Shown here one piece after another: positions 16,610 through 29,575 of a DNA stretch of 64,000 bases. Source of the DNA: Bacteroidaceae bacterium. GTDB lineage: Bacteria; Bacteroidota; Bacteroidia; Bacteroidales; Bacteroidaceae. The position numbers and the translations under genes are program-made. How positions within the stretch are numbered: the first letter of the stretch is position 1; each line of letters opens with the position of its first letter. Where the stretch lies: assembly GCA_017483605.1 (NCBI GenBank), contig JAFUWG010000012.1, positions 1 through 64,000 on the forward strand, written 5' to 3'. Under the pieces are notes generated by a model that was not told where the DNA came from, made no database searches, and worked only from the letters and a program-made list of their open reading frames with translations.

Positions 16610-19600
16610 TTAGAAGCCGTTGTCGAAGGATGAGAATACCATGTCGGCATCGAATGGACGACGCTCGACGGTCTGGAAGTCTTCCTTCGCACCCACGATG
16701 ATCTTCTCGAAGTCGCGGAGACCAGTACCTGCGGGGATGAGGTGACCAGAAATCACGTTCTCCTTCATGCCCTCGAGCGGGTCGCTCTTGCCGCAGATGG
16801 CTGCCTCGTTGAGCACCTTGGTTGTCTCCTGGAATGAAGCAGAAGACATGAAACTCTTGGAGCCGAGACCTGCACGGGTGATACCCTGAAGAATCTGGGT
16901 GGAAGTGGCAGGGATGGCATCGCGAGTCTGCACCAATTTGAGGTCGCGGCGCTTGAGCATCGAGTTCTCGTCGCGAAGTTTGCGGGCTGTGATAATCATA
17001 CCTGGCTCCAACGTTTCGGAGTCACCTGCGTCGATGACGAACTTCTTGCCCCAAATTCGGTCGTTCTCCTCCAGGAAGTCGAGTTTATCAACAATGCCTT
17101 CTTCGAGGAATCGGGTGTCGCCAGCATCGTCGATACGTACTTTACGCATCATCTGACGAACAATGATTTCGAAGTGTTTGTCGTTGATAGACACACCCTG
17201 CATACGGTAAACGTCCTGCACCTGGTTGACGATGTACTCCTGCACAGCGGTAGGACCCTTGATGGCAAGGATGTCGGCTGGCGTGATGGCACCGTCGGAG
17301 AGTGGTGTACCGGCACGAACGTAGTCGTTCTCCTGCACCAGAATCTGCTTGGACAGTGGCACGAGGTACTTGCGAACATCGCCCACCTTGGAAGTGAGGA
17401 TGATTTCGCGGTTACCACGTTTCACCTTACCCATGGTCACCTCACCGTCGATTTCGGCAACGATGGCTGGGTTGGATGGGTTACGTGCCTCGAAGAGTTC
17501 GGTCACACGTGGAAGACCACCCGTGATATCGCCTGCCTTTGCCACTGAACGTGGAATCTTGACGAGGATGTCACCTGCCTTCAACTTCTGTCCGTCTTCG
17601 ATGGCGATGTGGCCATTGATTGGGAACGAGTAAGTGCGGAGGAGGTCGCCGTCAGGGGCATTGAGGATGTGGCAATATGGCACTGCGGCACGGTCTTTGG
17701 CTTCAGTCACGATGAGGTCGCGAAGACCTGTGGTTTCGTCGACATCCACACGGTAAGTGAGACCTTCCTTCACGCCTTCGAACTTGGCAACACCGTCGAA
17801 CTCGGTCACGATGACAGAGTTGAATGGGTCCCAATCGGCGATGACCTGACCTGCCTCCACGGTGTCGCCCGACTGAGCGTAGAGGTTGGCACCATAAGGA
17901 ACGGGCACGGTGGAAAGGACGATGCCTGTGTTCAAGTCGATGAAGCGAAGTTCTGCCAGACGACCTACGACCACCAGACCTTCTGGGTGCTCGGCTGTAG
18001 GACGTGGAACGGTACGCAATTCATCGATTTCTATCTTAGAGCGGTTCTTTGCCTTGATTTGAGCATTGGCAGCAGCATTACCTGCCACACCACCGGCGTG
18101 GAATGTACGGAGTGTCAACTGCGTACCTGGCTCACCGATGGCCTGTGCTGCGATGACGCCGACTGCCTCACCTTTCTGCACCATACGCTGGGTGGCGAGG
18201 TTGCGTCCGTAGCACTTCATGCAGACACCCTTCTTGCTCTCGCAAGTGAGGACGGAACGAATCTCGACGCTCTCAATGCCTGAAGCCTCGATTTCGGCTG
18301 CCAAACGGTCGGTGATTTCCTCGCCACTGGCAACGATGAGTTCGTTGGTCTGAGGATTGACGATGTCGTGAACCGAAACACGGCCAAGGATACGCTCTGC
18401 CAAGGATGCCACCACACGGTCGCCGTCCTTGAGGGCGGTGCAGATGAGACCACGGAGTGTGCCACAGTCTTCCTCGTTAACAATGACGTCGTGAGAAACG
18501 TCCACCAAACGGCGGGTCAGATAACCTGCGTCGGCAGTCTTGAGGGCGGTGTCGGCAAGACCCTTACGGGCACCGTGGGTAGAGATAAAGTATTCGAGCA
18601 CTGACATACCTTCCTTGAAGTTGGAAAGGATTGGGTTCTCGATGATGTTATTGTCGGAAGCACCTGCCTTCTGAGGCTTTGCCATCAGACCACGCATACC
18701 TGCCAACTGTGCAATCTGGTCGGCAGAACCACGGGCTCCTGAGTCGAGCATCATGAAGACGGCGTTGAAACCCTGGTCGGCAGCGGTCATCTGATCCATC
18801 AGCGTAGATTTGAGAGAGTCGTTCACCTTTGTCCAAGTCTCCACTACCTGCTGGTAACGGTCCTTGTCGGTGATAAGACCCATCTGATAGTTCATGGTGA
18901 TCTGGTCAACAGCATCGTGACCGTCCTGAACAATCTTCTCCTTCTCGGCAGGGATGATGATATCGTCAAGCACGAAGGACAGACCGCCCTCGTATGCCTT
19001 GCGGTAACCGAGGTTCTTGATGCCATCGAGGAACTCGCACGCACGTGCCATACCCACACCCTTGATGACGCGGGTGATGACTTTCTTCAGCGCCTTCTTA
19101 CCGATGACCTCATTGACGAAGCCTATCTCTTCTGGAACAACATCGTTGATGATGATACGACCAACGGTGGTCTCGACGATGTGCTTGATGGGGTTGCCAT
19201 CTGCATCAATATCCTTGACCAGACACTTAATCTGGGCGTGTACGTCCACCTTGCCCTCGTTGTAGGCGATGATGGCCTCTTCTGGGCCATAGAAGGTGAG
19301 ACCTTCGCCCTTTGCACCTGGACGAATCTTGGAAATATAGTAGAGACCGAGCACCATGTCCTGAGAAGGAACGGTGATAGGTTCGCCACTGGCAGGAGAG
19401 AGGATGTTGTGAGACTGAAGCATGAGCAGTTGAGCCTCCAAGATTGCCTCGTTGGAAAGTGGAAGGTGAACAGCCATCTGGTCACCATCGAAGTCGGCGT
19501 TGAACGCTGTACATGCGAGTGGGTGGAGTTGGATAGCCTTACCTTCAATCATGCGTGGCTGGAATGCCTGGATACCTAATCGGTGAAGAGTAGGTGCACG

Positions 19601-20914
19601 GTTGAGGAGCACGGGGTGACCCTTCATCACGTATTCGAGGATGTCCCATACCACGGGGTCGCGACGGTCAACAATCTTCTTGGCTGACTTGACGGTCTTT
19701 ACAATACCACGCTCGATAAGTTTGCGAATAACGAACGGCTTGTAAAGTTCGGCAGCCATGAGTTTTGGAAGACCGCACTCGCCCATGTTGAGTTCAGGAC
19801 CCACGACGATAACGGAACGTGCAGAATAGTCAACACGCTTACCGAGGAGGTTCTGACGGAAACGTCCCTGCTTACCCTTGAGGGCGTCGGAGAGAGACTT
19901 GAGCGGGCGGTTGCTCTCGCTCTTGACGGCACTGCTCTTGCGAGAGTTGTCGAAGAGAGAGTCAACGGCTTCCTGCAACATACGCTTCTCGTTGCGGAGA
20001 ATCACGTCTGGTGCCTTAATCTCGATGAGTCGCTTCAGACGGTTGTTGCGGATGATGACACGACGATAGAGGTCGTTGAGGTCGGAAGTGGCGAAACGTC
20101 CACCATCCAGTGGAACCAACGGACGAAGGTCTGGAGGTGTGACTGGAATGTTGTGCATAATCATCCACTCTGGACGGCTCTTGCCCTTGCTGGCACGGAA
20201 GGACTCAACCACCTGCAGACGCTTGAGGGCTTCTGTCTTACGCTGAACGGAGCCATCCTTATCGGCAGCAGCACGAAGTTCGTTGGCAAGATGGTCGAGG
20301 TCGAGTTTTTTCAGCATGTACTCGATTGCCTCCGCACCCATCATGGCGATGAACTTATCGGGGTCATCGTCGGGAAGAAGTTCGTTGTTGGGGTCAAGAT
20401 TGTCCACTACATCGTAGTACTCTTCCTCAGACAGCAACTCGCCATTGAGGATGTTCTTTTCGGCATCCTCGGCAGCACCCGCCTGAATGATGATATAGCG
20501 TTCGTAGTAGATAACGGCATCCAACTTTTTGGTCGGGAGACCCAAGAGATAGCCAATCTTGTTAGGCAGTGAGCGGAAATACCAAATATGAGCCACAGGC
20601 ACCACCAATGCAATATGGCCAGTACGCTCGCGACGCACTTTCTTCTCTGTCACTTCAACACCACATCGGTCGCAGACAATACCCTTATAGCGGATACGCT
20701 TGTACTTGCCGCAATGGCACTCGTAGTCCTTTGTAGGACCAAAGATACGCTCGCAGAAGAGACCATCGCGCTCTGGCTTGTAAGTGCGGTAGTTGATGGT
20801 TTCCGGCTTCAGCACCTCACCACAACTGTTCTCGAGGATTTCCTCTGGAGAAGCAAGGCTGATGGTTATCTTGGTGAAATTATTTTTAACTTTTGATTCT
20901 TTCTTAAAAGCCAT
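16610..20914 (-). CDS. rpoC: RNA polymerase subunit beta'
   Basis: This 1434-residue protein is the beta' subunit of RNA polymerase and carries the catalytic magnesium site. The N-terminal zinc ribbon ([20 protein letters not shown], about 65-85), the NADFDGDQM motif near 470 and the second zinc region ([13 protein letters not shown] near 905) are all present. Length and C-terminus are normal for Bacteroidetes. It follows rpoB after 24 nt and is the last gene of the operon before the hairpin at 16545-16579. Confidence 0.99.
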   Translation of the reverse strand: MAFKKESKVKNNFTKITISLASPEEILENSCGEVLKPETINYRTYKPERDGLFCERIFGPTKDYECHCGKYKRIRYKGIVCDRCGVEVTEKKVRRERTGHIALVVPVAHIWYFRSLPNKIGYLLGLPTKKLDAVIYYERYIIIQAGAAEDAEKNILNGELLSEEEYYDVVDNLDPNNELLPDDDPDKFIAMMGAEAIEYMLKKLDLDHLANELRAAADKDGSVQRKTEALKRLQVVESFRASKGKSRPEWMIMHNIPVTPPDLRPLVPLDGGRFATSDLNDLYRRVIIRNNRLKRLIEIKAPDVILRNEKRMLQEAVDSLFDNSRKSSAVKSESNRPLKSLSDALKGKQGRFRQNLLGKRVDYSARSVIVVGPELNMGECGLPKLMAAELYKPFVIRKLIERGIVKTVKSAKKIVDRRDPVVWDILEYVMKGHPVLLNRAPTLHRLGIQAFQPRMIEGKAIQLHPLACTAFNADFDGDQMAVHLPLSNEAILEAQLLMLQSHNILSPASGEPITVPSQDMVLGLYYISKIRPGAKGEGLTFYGPEEAIIAYNEGKVDVHAQIKCLVKDIDADGNPIKHIVETTVGRIIINDVVPEEIGFVNEVIGKKALKKVITRVIKGVGMARACEFLDGIKNLGYRKAYEGGLSFVLDDIIIPAEKEKIVQDGHDAVDQITMNYQMGLITDKDRYQQVVETWTKVNDSLKSTLMDQMTAADQGFNAVFMMLDSGARGSADQIAQLAGMRGLMAKPQKAGASDNNIIENPILSNFKEGMSVLEYFISTHGARKGLADTALKTADAGYLTRRLVDVSHDVIVNEEDCGTLRGLICTALKDGDRVVASLAERILGRVSVHDIVNPQTNELIVASGEEITDRLAAEIEASGIESVEIRSVLTCESKKGVCMKCYGRNLATQRMVQKGEAVGVIAAQAIGEPGTQLTLRTFHAGGVAGNAAANAQIKAKNRSKIEIDELRTVPRPTAEHPEGLVVVGRLAELRFIDLNTGIVLSTVPVPYGANLYAQSGDTVEAGQVIADWDPFNSVIVTEFDGVAKFEGVKEGLTYRVDVDETTGLRDLIVTEAKDRAAVPYCHILNAPDGDLLRTYSFPINGHIAIEDGQKLKAGDILVKIPRSVAKAGDITGGLPRVTELFEARNPSNPAIVAEIDGEVTMGKVKRGNREIILTSKVGDVRKYLVPLSKQILVQENDYVRAGTPLSDGAITPADILAIKGPTAVQEYIVNQVQDVYRMQGVSINDKHFEIIVRQMMRKVRIDDAGDTRFLEEGIVDKLDFLEENDRIWGKKFVIDAGDSETLEPGMIITARKLRDENSMLKRRDLKLVQTRDAIPATSTQILQGITRAGLGSKSFMSSASFQETTKVLNEAAICGKSDPLEGMKENVISGHLIPAGTGLRDFEKIIVGAKEDFQTVERRPFDADMVFSSFDNGF

Positions 20915-20938
20915 GTTATAATCCTTTATAATATGTCA

Positions 20939-23900
20939 TTAATCCAATGTGATGCTAAGACCCAAACCGCGAAGTTCGTGGAGAAGGACATTGAGAGACT
21001 CTGGAATGCCTGGAGTTGGCATTGGCTCACCCTTGACAATTGCCTCGTAAGCCTTGCTACGTCCGTTAACATCGTCAGACTTGATGGTGAGGATTTCCTG
21101 AAGAACGTGGGATGCACCGAATGCTTCGAGTGCCCAAACCTCCATCTCTCCGAAACGCTGACCACCGAACTGTGCCTTACCACCAAGTGGCTGCTGAGTG
21201 ATGAGAGAGTATGGACCGATAGAACGGGCATGCATCTTGTCTTCTACCATGTGACCCAACTTGAGCATGTAGGTCACACCAACTGTTGCCGGCTGGTCGA
21301 AACGGAGACCTGTCTCACCGTTATAGAGGTAAGTACGTCCATAGCGTGGAAGGCCTGCCTTGTCTGTCCATTCGCAGAGGTCTTCAAGACGAGCACCGTC
21401 GAAGATTGGAGTGGCAAACTTCACACCGAGTTTCTTTCCAGCAGAACCAAGCACGGTCTCGAAAATCTGACCGATGTTCATTCGGGAAGGCACACCCAGC
21501 GGGTTGAGCACGATATCTACAGGTGTACCATCCTCGAGGAACGGCATGTCCTCCTGACGAACGACCTTAGACACGATACCCTTGTTACCGTGACGACCTG
21601 CCATCTTATCACCGACACCAATCTTACGCTTCTTGGCGATATAGACTTTTGCCATCTGAATGATGCCAGATGGGAGTTCATCACCAATGGTGAGGGCGAA
21701 CTTCTTGCGGTGAAGTTCAGCAGCAAGAATCTTGTACTGCTTGAGGTAATTGATGACGAGTTGGCGGATGAGGTCGTTGATGTGCTCGTCGTTGGTCCAA
21801 CCTGACAACTGAACTGCAGTGTAGTCGATGTTGTGAAGAGCACCAGCAATGAACTTGGCACCAACAGGAATGATGTCGGCACCCATGTAGTCCTTCACGC
21901 CCTTAGACTGCTTGCCTTTGGTCAGTTCGAGAATCTTATCAATGAGGATTTCCTTCAGACCGTCCATCTTGTCCTGATACTCCTGGTCGTACTTCGGCAG
22001 AATCTTCTTGTCTTCAGCCTTCGAAGCACGGGTCTTGATGGCCTTCGAGAAGAGTTTCTTGTCAATCACGACACCAGCAAGAGAAGGAGTAGCCTTGAGA
22101 GAAGCATCCTTCACATCGCCTGCCTTGTCACCAAAGATGGCACGAAGGAGTTTCTCTTCTGGAGTGGGGTCTGACTCACCCTTTGGAGTAATCTTACCGA
22201 TGAGGATATCGCCTGGCTCGATGCGAGCACCCACACGAACGATACCGTTCTCATCCAAGTCTTTGGTTGCATCTTCGCTCACGTTTGGAATATCGGCAGT
22301 CAACTCCTCAACACCACGCTTGGTTTCACGAACTTCAAGCGAATACTCATCGACATGGACAGATGTGAGAAGGTCTTCACGAACCACACGTTCGTTGAGC
22401 ACGATGGCGTCTTCGTAATTGTAACCCTTCCAAGGCATGTATGCCACAAGGAGGTTGCGGCCCAAGGCCAACTCACCTGCCTCGGTTGCATAACCTTCGG
22501 TAAGAATGTCGCCCTTCTTGACACGCTGACCACGGTCGCAAATTGGACGGAGGTCGATGGTCATGTTCTGGTTGGTGCGACGGAACTTCGGAATCTTATA
22601 CTCCTTCAATGCGGGTTCGAAACTAACGAATTCTTCGTCTTCAGTACGCTCATACATGATACGGATAGTCGTAGCATCTACGTATTCAACAACACCGTCG
22701 CCTTCTGCTACAATCATCGTACGTGAGTCTTCGCAAACCTGCTTTTCTATACCTGTACCCACGATAGGAGCCTCTGTGCGAATCAGTGGAACTGCCTGGC
22801 GCATCATGTTAGAACCCATGAGGGCACGGTGAGCATCGTCATGCTCAAGGAAAGGAATAAGTGCTGCTGCAATAGATGCAATCTGCTGTGGAGCAACGTC
22901 CATGTAGTCAACCTCTGTTGGAGGAACCACAGGATAATCGGCATCCTTACGACACTTAACGACTTTGCGGATGAATGAGCCATCATCTCTCAAAGGAGCA
23001 TTTCCCTGACCAATGACTTTATTTTCCTCTTCTTCGGCAGAGAGATAAACAATGTGGTCGTTATCAATATCTGCTACACCGTCAATCACCTTTCGGTATG
23101 GAGTCTCGATAAAACCAAGGTTGTTAATCTTCGCGTATACACACAGAGAAGAAATCAGACCGATGTTTGGACCTTCAGGAGACTCGATAGGACACAAACG
23201 GCCATAGTGGGTATAATGCACGTCTCGCACCTCGAAGCCTGCACGCTCACGAGAAAGACCGCCAGGACCAAGGGCTGAAAGACGACGCTTGTGAGTCACC
23301 TCGGCAAGTGGGTTGGTCTGATCCATGAACTGAGACAACGGGTTGGTTCCGAAGAAAGAATTGATCACGCTGGAAATGGTCTTTGCGTTAATCAGGTCTG
23401 TTGGAGAGAACACTTCGTTGTCACGCACATTCATGCGTTCACGAATCGTGCGGCTCATACGAGCGAGACCACTGGCAAACTGGTTTGAAAGTTGCTCACC
23501 GACAGTACGCACACGGCGGTTGGAGAGGTGGTCGATATCGTCCACTACGGCTTTCGAGTTGGCCAATTCAACCAGATACTTAATAATCTCGATGATGTCT
23601 TCTTTTGTCAACACACGAATCTCTGGATCAATCGAAAGATTCAACTTACGGTTGATACGATAACGACCCACATCACCAAGGTCATAACGCTTATCAGAGA
23701 AGAAGAGCCCATTGATGACTTCACGTGCTGAAGCATCATCGGCAGGATCGGCATTGCGAAGTTGACGATAAACGTATGTAATGGCTTCTTTTTCCGAGTT
23801 ACTTGGGTCTTTCTGAAGTGTATTAAAAATAATGGAGAAGTCGGCCGTGTTGGCATCTTCACGCTGCACAAGGATTGTCTCTGCACCTGAGTCAATAATC

Positions 23901-24748
23901 TTCTCAATCACATCATCCGTGATTTCACTATCACGGTCAACTACAATCTCATTACGCTCGATGGAAACTACTTCACCAGTATCTTCATCCACAAAATCCT
24001 CGTTCCATGACTGGAGAATACGTGCTGCGAGTTTGCGACCTTTTGCCTTCTTCAGATTGGCATCCGTTACCTTAATTTCATCAGAAAGATTGAAAATATC
24101 AAGGATGTCTTTATCGTTCTCAAATCCTATTGCACGGAGCAACGTTGTCACAGGCAATTTTTTCTTACGGTCGATGTAAGCATACATCACGTTATTGATG
24201 TCTGTGGCGAACTCAATCCATGAGCCCTTGAATGGGATGATTCGTGCAGAGAACAAAGGAGTACCGTTGGCATGTACACTAGAACCAAAGAATACACCTG
24301 GAGAGCGGTGAAGTTGAGATACAACGACACGTTCGGCACCATTGATAACGAACGTTCCGTTGTCTGTCATATAAGGAATCGAACCCAGGAACACATCCTG
24401 AATGACAGTATCGAAATCCTCATGGTCGGGGTCTGAGCAATAAAGTTTGAGTTTTGCCTTCAATGGAACACTATAAGTAAGACCGCGTTCCAAACACTCC
24501 TCGATTGAATAACGAGGGGCATCAATGTAATAGTCCAAGAACTCAAGAACAAAGTTATTGCGAGTATCAGCGATTGGGAAATTCTCTGCAAACACCTTGT
24601 AAAGACCGTCTTTCTTGCGCTTCTCAGGTGGCGTATCCAACTGGAGGAAATCTCTGAACGACTTGAGTTGAACGTCCAAGAAGTCAGGATATGGCATCGG
24701 ATTCTTTACTGTTGCAAAATTAACTCGGTTGTTGATGATTTGAGACAT
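20939..24748 (-). CDS. rpoB: RNA polymerase subunit beta
   Basis: A 1269-residue beta subunit. Typical conserved blocks are visible: the rifampicin region ([34 protein letters not shown], about 470-505; no resistance change was looked for in detail), [15 protein letters not shown] and GRHGNKG. It pairs with rpoC downstream. An intercistronic hairpin with a U-tract lies between rplL and rpoB and may reduce read-through from the ribosomal genes. Confidence 0.99.
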   Translation of the reverse strand: MSQIINNRVNFATVKNPMPYPDFLDVQLKSFRDFLQLDTPPEKRKKDGLYKVFAENFPIADTRNNFVLEFLDYYIDAPRYSIEECLERGLTYSVPLKAKLKLYCSDPDHEDFDTVIQDVFLGSIPYMTDNGTFVINGAERVVVSQLHRSPGVFFGSSVHANGTPLFSARIIPFKGSWIEFATDINNVMYAYIDRKKKLPVTTLLRAIGFENDKDILDIFNLSDEIKVTDANLKKAKGRKLAARILQSWNEDFVDEDTGEVVSIERNEIVVDRDSEITDDVIEKIIDSGAETILVQREDANTADFSIIFNTLQKDPSNSEKEAITYVYRQLRNADPADDASAREVINGLFFSDKRYDLGDVGRYRINRKLNLSIDPEIRVLTKEDIIEIIKYLVELANSKAVVDDIDHLSNRRVRTVGEQLSNQFASGLARMSRTIRERMNVRDNEVFSPTDLINAKTISSVINSFFGTNPLSQFMDQTNPLAEVTHKRRLSALGPGGLSRERAGFEVRDVHYTHYGRLCPIESPEGPNIGLISSLCVYAKINNLGFIETPYRKVIDGVADIDNDHIVYLSAEEEENKVIGQGNAPLRDDGSFIRKVVKCRKDADYPVVPPTEVDYMDVAPQQIASIAAALIPFLEHDDAHRALMGSNMMRQAVPLIRTEAPIVGTGIEKQVCEDSRTMIVAEGDGVVEYVDATTIRIMYERTEDEEFVSFEPALKEYKIPKFRRTNQNMTIDLRPICDRGQRVKKGDILTEGYATEAGELALGRNLLVAYMPWKGYNYEDAIVLNERVVREDLLTSVHVDEYSLEVRETKRGVEELTADIPNVSEDATKDLDENGIVRVGARIEPGDILIGKITPKGESDPTPEEKLLRAIFGDKAGDVKDASLKATPSLAGVVIDKKLFSKAIKTRASKAEDKKILPKYDQEYQDKMDGLKEILIDKILELTKGKQSKGVKDYMGADIIPVGAKFIAGALHNIDYTAVQLSGWTNDEHINDLIRQLVINYLKQYKILAAELHRKKFALTIGDELPSGIIQMAKVYIAKKRKIGVGDKMAGRHGNKGIVSKVVRQEDMPFLEDGTPVDIVLNPLGVPSRMNIGQIFETVLGSAGKKLGVKFATPIFDGARLEDLCEWTDKAGLPRYGRTYLYNGETGLRFDQPATVGVTYMLKLGHMVEDKMHARSIGPYSLITQQPLGGKAQFGGQRFGEMEVWALEAFGASHVLQEILTIKSDDVNGRSKAYEAIVKGEPMPTPGIPESLNVLLHELRGLGLSITLD

Positions 24749-24867
24749 CTTATCTATTTTTTGAATTAAAAGCCAGATTTATCCTATTTATGTAAGACTG
24801 GGAAATCTAGAAGTCCTATCATCAATAGAAAATCTAGAAAAAAGTCGGGCGAAGCCCTAAAAGACAC

Positions 24868-24905
24868 AAAAAGGTTAAGAACCCTCAACCTGAGGATTCT
24901 TAACC
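24868..24905 (-). terminator. Attenuator/terminator between rplL and rpoB
   Basis: On the minus strand a hairpin with outer stem GGTTAAGAA/TTCTTAACC and inner stem CCTCA/TGAGG (24873-24905) is followed by TTTTT (24868-24872). It has the form of an intrinsic terminator inside the operon, so only part of the transcription would continue into rpoBC, as known for the rplJL-rpoBC junction in other bacteria. Confidence 0.8.
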
Positions 24906-24926
24906 ATCATTATGTAAGGTGATAGA

Positions 24927-25304
24927 TTACTTGATTTCTACCTCAGCACCTGCTGCCTCAAGAGCAGTCTTCACTGCCTCTGCAGTAGCCTTGTCGACAC
25001 CTTCCTTCACGTTGCAAGGAGCACCGTCAACAAGTTCCTTTGCCTCCTTAAGACCAAGGCCAAGAGCCTCCTTAGCAGCCTTTACGACCTGAAGTTTAGC
25101 AGCACCTGCACTCTTGAGAACAACATCGAATGAAGTCTTCTCTTCGGCTGCATCGGCACCACCAGCAGCAGGACCAGCAGCAACAGCAACAGCCGCAGCA
25201 GCAGGCTCAATTCCGTACTCATCCTTGAGGATAGTCTTAAGTTCACTTACTTCTTTCACTGTCAAGTTAACCAACTCTTCAGCAATAGCTTTAACATCTG
25301 CCAT
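24927..25304 (-). CDS. rplL: 50S ribosomal protein L7/L12
   Basis: 125 residues: N-terminal dimerisation helix, Ala/Gly-rich hinge ([15 protein letters not shown], about 35-50) and the C-terminal domain ([42 protein letters not shown]) that recruits translation GTPases to the ribosome stalk. It follows rplJ, whose product is its ribosomal anchor, after a 103-nt gap containing a hairpin. Confidence 0.98.
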   Translation of the reverse strand: MADVKAIAEELVNLTVKEVSELKTILKDEYGIEPAAAAVAVAAGPAAGGADAAEEKTSFDVVLKSAGAAKLQVVKAAKEALGLGLKEAKELVDGAPCNVKEGVDKATAEAVKTALEAAGAEVEIK

Positions 25305-25359
25305 TTTCTTAAATGTTTTTTATGTGTTATTATTATTTTTGTTTTAATTTTATTCTGGG

Positions 25360-25391
25360 AAAAACTGGAGACTTTCATCATGCCAGTTTTT
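25360..25391 (-). other. Intercistronic hairpin between rplJ and rplL
   Basis: AAAAACTGG (25360-25368) pairs with CCAGTTTTT (25383-25391). It may be a processing or stability element; as a terminator it would be weak, with little U-tract beyond the stem. Confidence 0.5.
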
Positions 25392-25407
25392 GACAGGATA
25401 GGGATGA

Positions 25408-25932
25408 TTACTCACCCTTCTTCTCAATTGCGTCAAGCAACCCGTGGATAGTAGCACCACCATCGAGAGCCGAAAGAACACCGTTGACTGGGCCTTCGAG
25501 CATAGAGATAACGTCGGCAATGAGTTCGTTCTTGCTCTTGATAGATGCAAGAGTCTCGAGTTGGTTTGCACCAATATAGACGCTCTCTTCTGCATACGCA
25601 CCTTTCAGTGCAGGCATGTCACCATGATCCTTTGCGAATGACTTGATGAGTTTGGCAGGCTGGTTTGCAACCTGACAGAACATGATACCCGTGGTATTCT
25701 TGAGGATGGGCTTCAAAGCCTCAAAATCCTCGTTGCCAATCTTCTCAAGAGCCTTGATGAAGAGGGTATTCTTTACAACCTGAAGTTTAATGTCATTCTT
25801 GAAGCACGCACGACGAAGGTCGCTTGTTGTCTGAGAGTTAAGAGCAGTTACATCCACTACATAGAAATGTGGATAGTTGTTGAGTGTCTCAACGAGACTA
25901 TCAATAAGTAAGGCTTTATCTTCTTTCTTCAT
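25408..25932 (-). CDS. rplJ: 50S ribosomal protein L10
   Basis: 174 residues, normal for L10, the base of the L7/L12 stalk. The N-terminal pattern KALLIDSLVETLNNYPHFYVVDVTALNSQTTSDLRRACF and the helical C-terminus that binds L7/L12 are present. It lies 16 nt after rplA. L10 usually controls its own mRNA; no distinct leader is visible in the short spacer. Confidence 0.98.
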   Translation of the reverse strand: MKKEDKALLIDSLVETLNNYPHFYVVDVTALNSQTTSDLRRACFKNDIKLQVVKNTLFIKALEKIGNEDFEALKPILKNTTGIMFCQVANQPAKLIKSFAKDHGDMPALKGAYAEESVYIGANQLETLASIKSKNELIADVISMLEGPVNGVLSALDGGATIHGLLDAIEKKGE

Positions 25933-25948
25933 GATTCTGATCTTTTAA

Positions 25949-26641
25949 TTATTCAACAGACTTAGGGTCTACTTTGACACCCTTACTCATAGTACTTGAA
26001 AGATAAATGCTCTTGATGTAAGTGCCCTTTGCAGTAGCAGGCTTGAGTTTGATGATCGTGTTGATGAACTCCTGAGCATTCTGAGCAATCTTCTCTGCAG
26101 GGAATGAAACCTTGCCGATAGATGCGTGAACAATACCAGTCTTGTCAACCTTAAAATCAATTTTACCCTGCTTCACTTCGCGGATAGCCTTTGCAACATC
26201 CATAGTAACAGTACCGCTCTTTGGGTTTGGCATGAGGCCACGAGGACCGAGGACACGACCGAGAGCACCAATCTTACCCATGCATGATGGCATAGTGATG
26301 ATGACATCAACGTCTGTCCAACCACCCTTGATCTTGTCGATATATTCTTCAAGACCTACATAGTCGGCACCGGCTTCTGTAGCAGCAGCAACCTGGTCAG
26401 AAGTAACGAGTGCAAGGACACGAACTTCCTTACCAGTACCGTTAGGGAGAGATACAACACCGCGAACCATCTGGTTTGCCTTACGTGGGTCAACACCAAG
26501 ACGGATGTCGATGTCAAGCGATGCATCAAACTTTGTGAAGGTAATGTCCTTCACCAACTGTGATGCCTCAGCAAGTGTGTAATCCTTCCCTGCTTCAACC
26601 TTGTCAGCAACTGCTTTCTGATTTTTTGTAAGTTTACTCAT
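25949..26641 (-). CDS. rplA: 50S ribosomal protein L1
   Basis: 230 residues, the mobile L1 stalk protein of the E site. The conserved [15 protein letters not shown] is present. It sits 16 nt after rplK, so the two are co-transcribed; L1 commonly represses translation of this pair. Confidence 0.98.
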   Translation of the reverse strand: MSKLTKNQKAVADKVEAGKDYTLAEASQLVKDITFTKFDASLDIDIRLGVDPRKANQMVRGVVSLPNGTGKEVRVLALVTSDQVAAATEAGADYVGLEEYIDKIKGGWTDVDVIITMPSCMGKIGALGRVLGPRGLMPNPKSGTVTMDVAKAIREVKQGKIDFKVDKTGIVHASIGKVSFPAEKIAQNAQEFINTIIKLKPATAKGTYIKSIYLSSTMSKGVKVDPKSVE

Positions 26642-26657
26642 TTGATTGAAATTTTAA

Positions 26658-27098
26658 TTATTTACCAGGGAATTCTCCTTTAACTGTAATACCCATGCTT
26701 CTTGCCGTACCTGCAATCATGGACATAGCAGACTCTATTGTAAAGCAATTCAAATCAGGCATCTTATCCTCTGCGATAGTACGAATCTGATCCCAAGTAA
26801 CCTCGGCGACCTTCTTACGGTTAGGTTCAGCAGAACCCTTCTTCACCTTGGCAGCCTCCATCAACTGAATAGCAGCAGGTGGAGTCTTGATAACAAAATC
26901 GTATGACTTATCAGCATAGTAAGTGATAACAACAGGAAGTACTTTTCCTGCCTTATCCTGAGTTCTGGCGTTGAATGCTTTACAGAAATCCATAATGTTA
27001 ATTCCTTTCGAACCCAAAGCAGGTCCTACTGGAGGGGATGGATTTGCTGCACCGCCCTTAATCTGTAATTTGATTAATCCAGCAACTTCTTTAGCCAT
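26658..27098 (-). CDS. rplK: 50S ribosomal protein L11
   Basis: 146 residues with the N-terminal [20 protein letters not shown] and C-terminal rRNA-binding domain ([10 protein letters not shown]). L11 forms the GTPase-associated centre and is the platform for stringent response sensing. Confidence 0.98.
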   Translation of the reverse strand: MAKEVAGLIKLQIKGGAANPSPPVGPALGSKGINIMDFCKAFNARTQDKAGKVLPVVITYYADKSYDFVIKTPPAAIQLMEAAKVKKGSAEPNRKKVAEVTWDQIRTIAEDKMPDLNCFTIESAMSMIAGTARSMGITVKGEFPGK

Positions 27099-27153
27099 TT
27101 TTTTAATCTGTGTATTTAATAATTTAACGATAAAAGGACACGCCCGCGTAACA

Positions 27154-27774
27154 TCAAGCGAGTTCCTTAGAAACTTGTGTAAAGCCTAATTCGAGAGGTG
27201 TTACCCTACCGAATATCTTGACCGACACCTTGAGTTTTTGTTTGTCAACATTGACTTCTTCGATGATGCCATCGAAACCTGTGAATGGGCCGTCATTTAC
27301 CTTGACAGACTCACCTACAAGGAAGTCAACCTTCACCACAGCCTCAGCAACTTCCACTTCCTCTTCAATACCAAGTCCAAGCATTCTGTTCACCTCTGCC
27401 TGACGAACAGGAGAAGGCTTATCAGTGCCACCCAGGAATCCAAGTACATTGGGAGTGTTACGAAGCATGTGAGTGATTTCACCGTCGAGAGCAGCCTCTA
27501 CAAGAACATATCCGGGAAGAAGATTCCTCTTTGCTGGCACTCGCTTGTTGTTCGCGCCAACCTTAATGATGTTCTCTTGAGGAATGAGAACCTGAGACAC
27601 TCTGTCTTCATAACCGTGGTTCTTCATGTCAAGTTCGATATACTCCTTGACAGAAGCCTCTTTACCACTGATGGCCTTGAGGACATACCATCTCAGGACA
27701 GGAGCATCCTTAGGTTTTTTCGCCATTACCTTAAGGCCTGTCTTCTCATCAATTCTATTTACTGAATCTGCCAT
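27154..27774 (-). CDS. nusG: Transcription termination/antitermination protein NusG
   Basis: 206 residues: NGN domain ([19 protein letters not shown]...; about 28-125) that binds RNA polymerase, then a KOW domain ([23 protein letters not shown], about 150-175). The N-terminal 25 residues are an extension; a start at the internal Met17 is possible. Length and position next to secE are as usual for Bacteroidetes. Confidence 0.97.
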   Translation of the reverse strand: MADSVNRIDEKTGLKVMAKKPKDAPVLRWYVLKAISGKEASVKEYIELDMKNHGYEDRVSQVLIPQENIIKVGANNKRVPAKRNLLPGYVLVEAALDGEITHMLRNTPNVLGFLGGTDKPSPVRQAEVNRMLGLGIEEEVEVAEAVVKVDFLVGESVKVNDGPFTGFDGIIEEVNVDKQKLKVSVKIFGRVTPLELGFTQVSKELA

Positions 27775-27791
27775 ATTCTCCTCCTAATCTT

Positions 27792-27986
27792 TTAATTGAA
27801 GAGTGAATAAACAAGCTGCATGAGCTTCTCGAAAGCAGTATCTACGACAAAGACCAGCAGGGCGATAATGATGGAAGCAGATAAAACGAGTATCGCCTGC
27901 GAAGTCAACTCTCGGTTTGTTGGCCAAGTCACCTTGTGAACAAGTTCATCGTAGGATTCTTTGCAATATGTGATTATACTGTTCAT
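27792..27986 (-). CDS. secE: Preprotein translocase subunit SecE
   Basis: A 64-residue single-span membrane protein, typical of the short SecE. ELVHKVTWPTNRELTSQAILVL shows the conserved amphipathic helix with WP and then the membrane helix (about 31-52). It clamps SecY in the inner membrane. It lies between tRNA-Trp and nusG. Confidence 0.95.
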   Translation of the reverse strand: MNSIITYCKESYDELVHKVTWPTNRELTSQAILVLSASIIIALLVFVVDTAFEKLMQLVYSLFN

Positions 27987-28002
27987 ATTCTTACATTATT
28001 TG

Positions 28003-28075
28003 CACGGGAAGAGAGGCTCGAACTCCCGACACCTGGTTTTGGAGACCAGTGCTCTGCCAACTGAGCTATTCCCGT
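28003..28075 (-). tRNA. tRNA-Trp (CCA)
   Basis: On the minus strand a full cloverleaf is visible: acceptor ACGGGAA/TTCCCGT, D arm GCTCAGTTGG, anticodon loop CTCCAAA (anticodon CCA) and T loop TTCGAGC. The terminal CCA is not encoded. It sits between tuf and secE, as in other Bacteroidetes. Confidence 0.97.
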
Positions 28076-28081
28076 AGATGA

Positions 28082-28113
28082 GGTGTCAAGCAACAAGCCT
28101 GCTGCCTGACACC
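28082..28113 (-). other. Hairpin between tuf and tRNA-Trp
   Basis: GGTGTCA (28082-28088) pairs with TGACACC (28107-28113). There is no U-tract, so it is more likely an RNA-processing or stability structure than a terminator. Confidence 0.4.
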
Positions 28114-28140
28114 ATATTAGGAAAGATGTGAATCTGTCGA

Positions 28141-29322
28141 TTAATCGTAAACCTCTGTAATCTGACCAGAACCAACGGTACGACCACCTTCACGGATAGC
28201 GAAGCGGAGACCTACGTTGATGGCAACTGGATAGATGAGTTCAACCTTGATTTCCACGTTGTCACCTGGCATAACCATCTCGATTCCGTCTGGAAGAGTG
28301 ATTTCACCTGTACAGTCCATTGTACGGAGGTAGAACTGTGGACGATAGTGGTTCTTGAATGGAGTGTGACGACCACCTTCTTCCTTCTTCAGTACGTAGA
28401 TAGAAGCCTTGAAGCCCTGATGAGGAGTGATAACACCCGGGTGAGTGATTACCATACCACGCTTCACTTCCTTCTTATCGATACCACGGAGGAGGAGACC
28501 TACGTTATCACCAGCCTGACCCTGATCAAGAATCTTGCGGAACATCTCAACGCCTGTTACAACAGACTTCTTGTCCTCACCAAGACCGAGGAGCTGAACT
28601 TCGTCACCAACCTTCACAACACCAGTCTCGATACGGCCAGTAGCCACTGTACCACGACCTGTGATAGAGAACACGTCCTCAACAGGCATCAAGAATGGCT
28701 TATCGATGTCACGAACAGGCTCCTGAATCCATGTGTCGCAAGCATCCATGAGTTCCATTACCTTAGCCTCCCACTCTGGAACGCCATTGAGGGCACCAAG
28801 AGCAGAGCCACGGATGATAGGAGTCTCTGGCTCGAAGTCGTACTGAGCGAGGAGGTCCTGCATATCCATCTCAACGAGTTCAAGCATTTCCTCATCGTCA
28901 ACCATGTCGCACTTGTTCATGAACACAACAAGACGAGGCACGTTCACCTGACGAGCGAGAAGGATGTGCTCACGAGTCTGAGGCATAGGACCATCAGTTG
29001 CAGCAACCACGATGATAGCACCGTCCATCTGAGCAGCACCAGTTACCATGTTCTTCACATAGTCGGCGTGTCCAGGACAGTCAACGTGAGCGTAGTGACG
29101 GTTAGCAGTCTCATACTCTACGTGTGCAGTGTTGATAGTGATACCGCGCTCTTTCTCTTCTGGAGCGTTGTCAATCTGGTCGAAAGACTTAATCTCAGAA
29201 AGCCCCTGCTTTGCGAGCACTGTAGTGATAGCAGCAGTAAGAGTAGTCTTACCGTGGTCAACGTGACCAATTGTACCAATGTTTACGTGTGGTTTGGTAC
29301 GCACAAACTGTTCTTTTGCCAT
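28141..29322 (-). CDS. tuf: Elongation factor Tu
   Basis: 393 residues. G-domain motifs GHVDHGKT (19-26), DCPGHADY and NKCDMVDD are present, then beta-barrel domains 2 and 3 ([26 protein letters not shown] at the C-terminus). It delivers aminoacyl-tRNA to the ribosome. It is co-transcribed with the two upstream tRNA-Thr genes and the downstream tRNA-Trp. Confidence 0.99.
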   Translation of the reverse strand: MAKEQFVRTKPHVNIGTIGHVDHGKTTLTAAITTVLAKQGLSEIKSFDQIDNAPEEKERGITINTAHVEYETANRHYAHVDCPGHADYVKNMVTGAAQMDGAIIVVAATDGPMPQTREHILLARQVNVPRLVVFMNKCDMVDDEEMLELVEMDMQDLLAQYDFEPETPIIRGSALGALNGVPEWEAKVMELMDACDTWIQEPVRDIDKPFLMPVEDVFSITGRGTVATGRIETGVVKVGDEVQLLGLGEDKKSVVTGVEMFRKILDQGQAGDNVGLLLRGIDKKEVKRGMVITHPGVITPHQGFKASIYVLKKEEGGRHTPFKNHYRPQFYLRTMDCTGEITLPDGIEMVMPGDNVEIKVELIYPVAINVGLRFAIREGGRTVGSGQITEVYD

Positions 29323-29382
29323 AACTAAAAATTATTCTTTAGAGTTGATAATTTGTTTTTATTGTTCTCTTTTTCGGGAGAG

Positions 29383-29454
<72 letters not shown>

Positions 29455-29575
29455 CTATCTGTGCACCTTGCACTATCTCCTTATATATAATAATGTATAT
29501 ATTTCTTTCTTCAATTCTCAGAATCCCTTGTCAGCAGGAGCTTATCTTGCCCAACCGCCAAGTTTTTCTTTCCAG

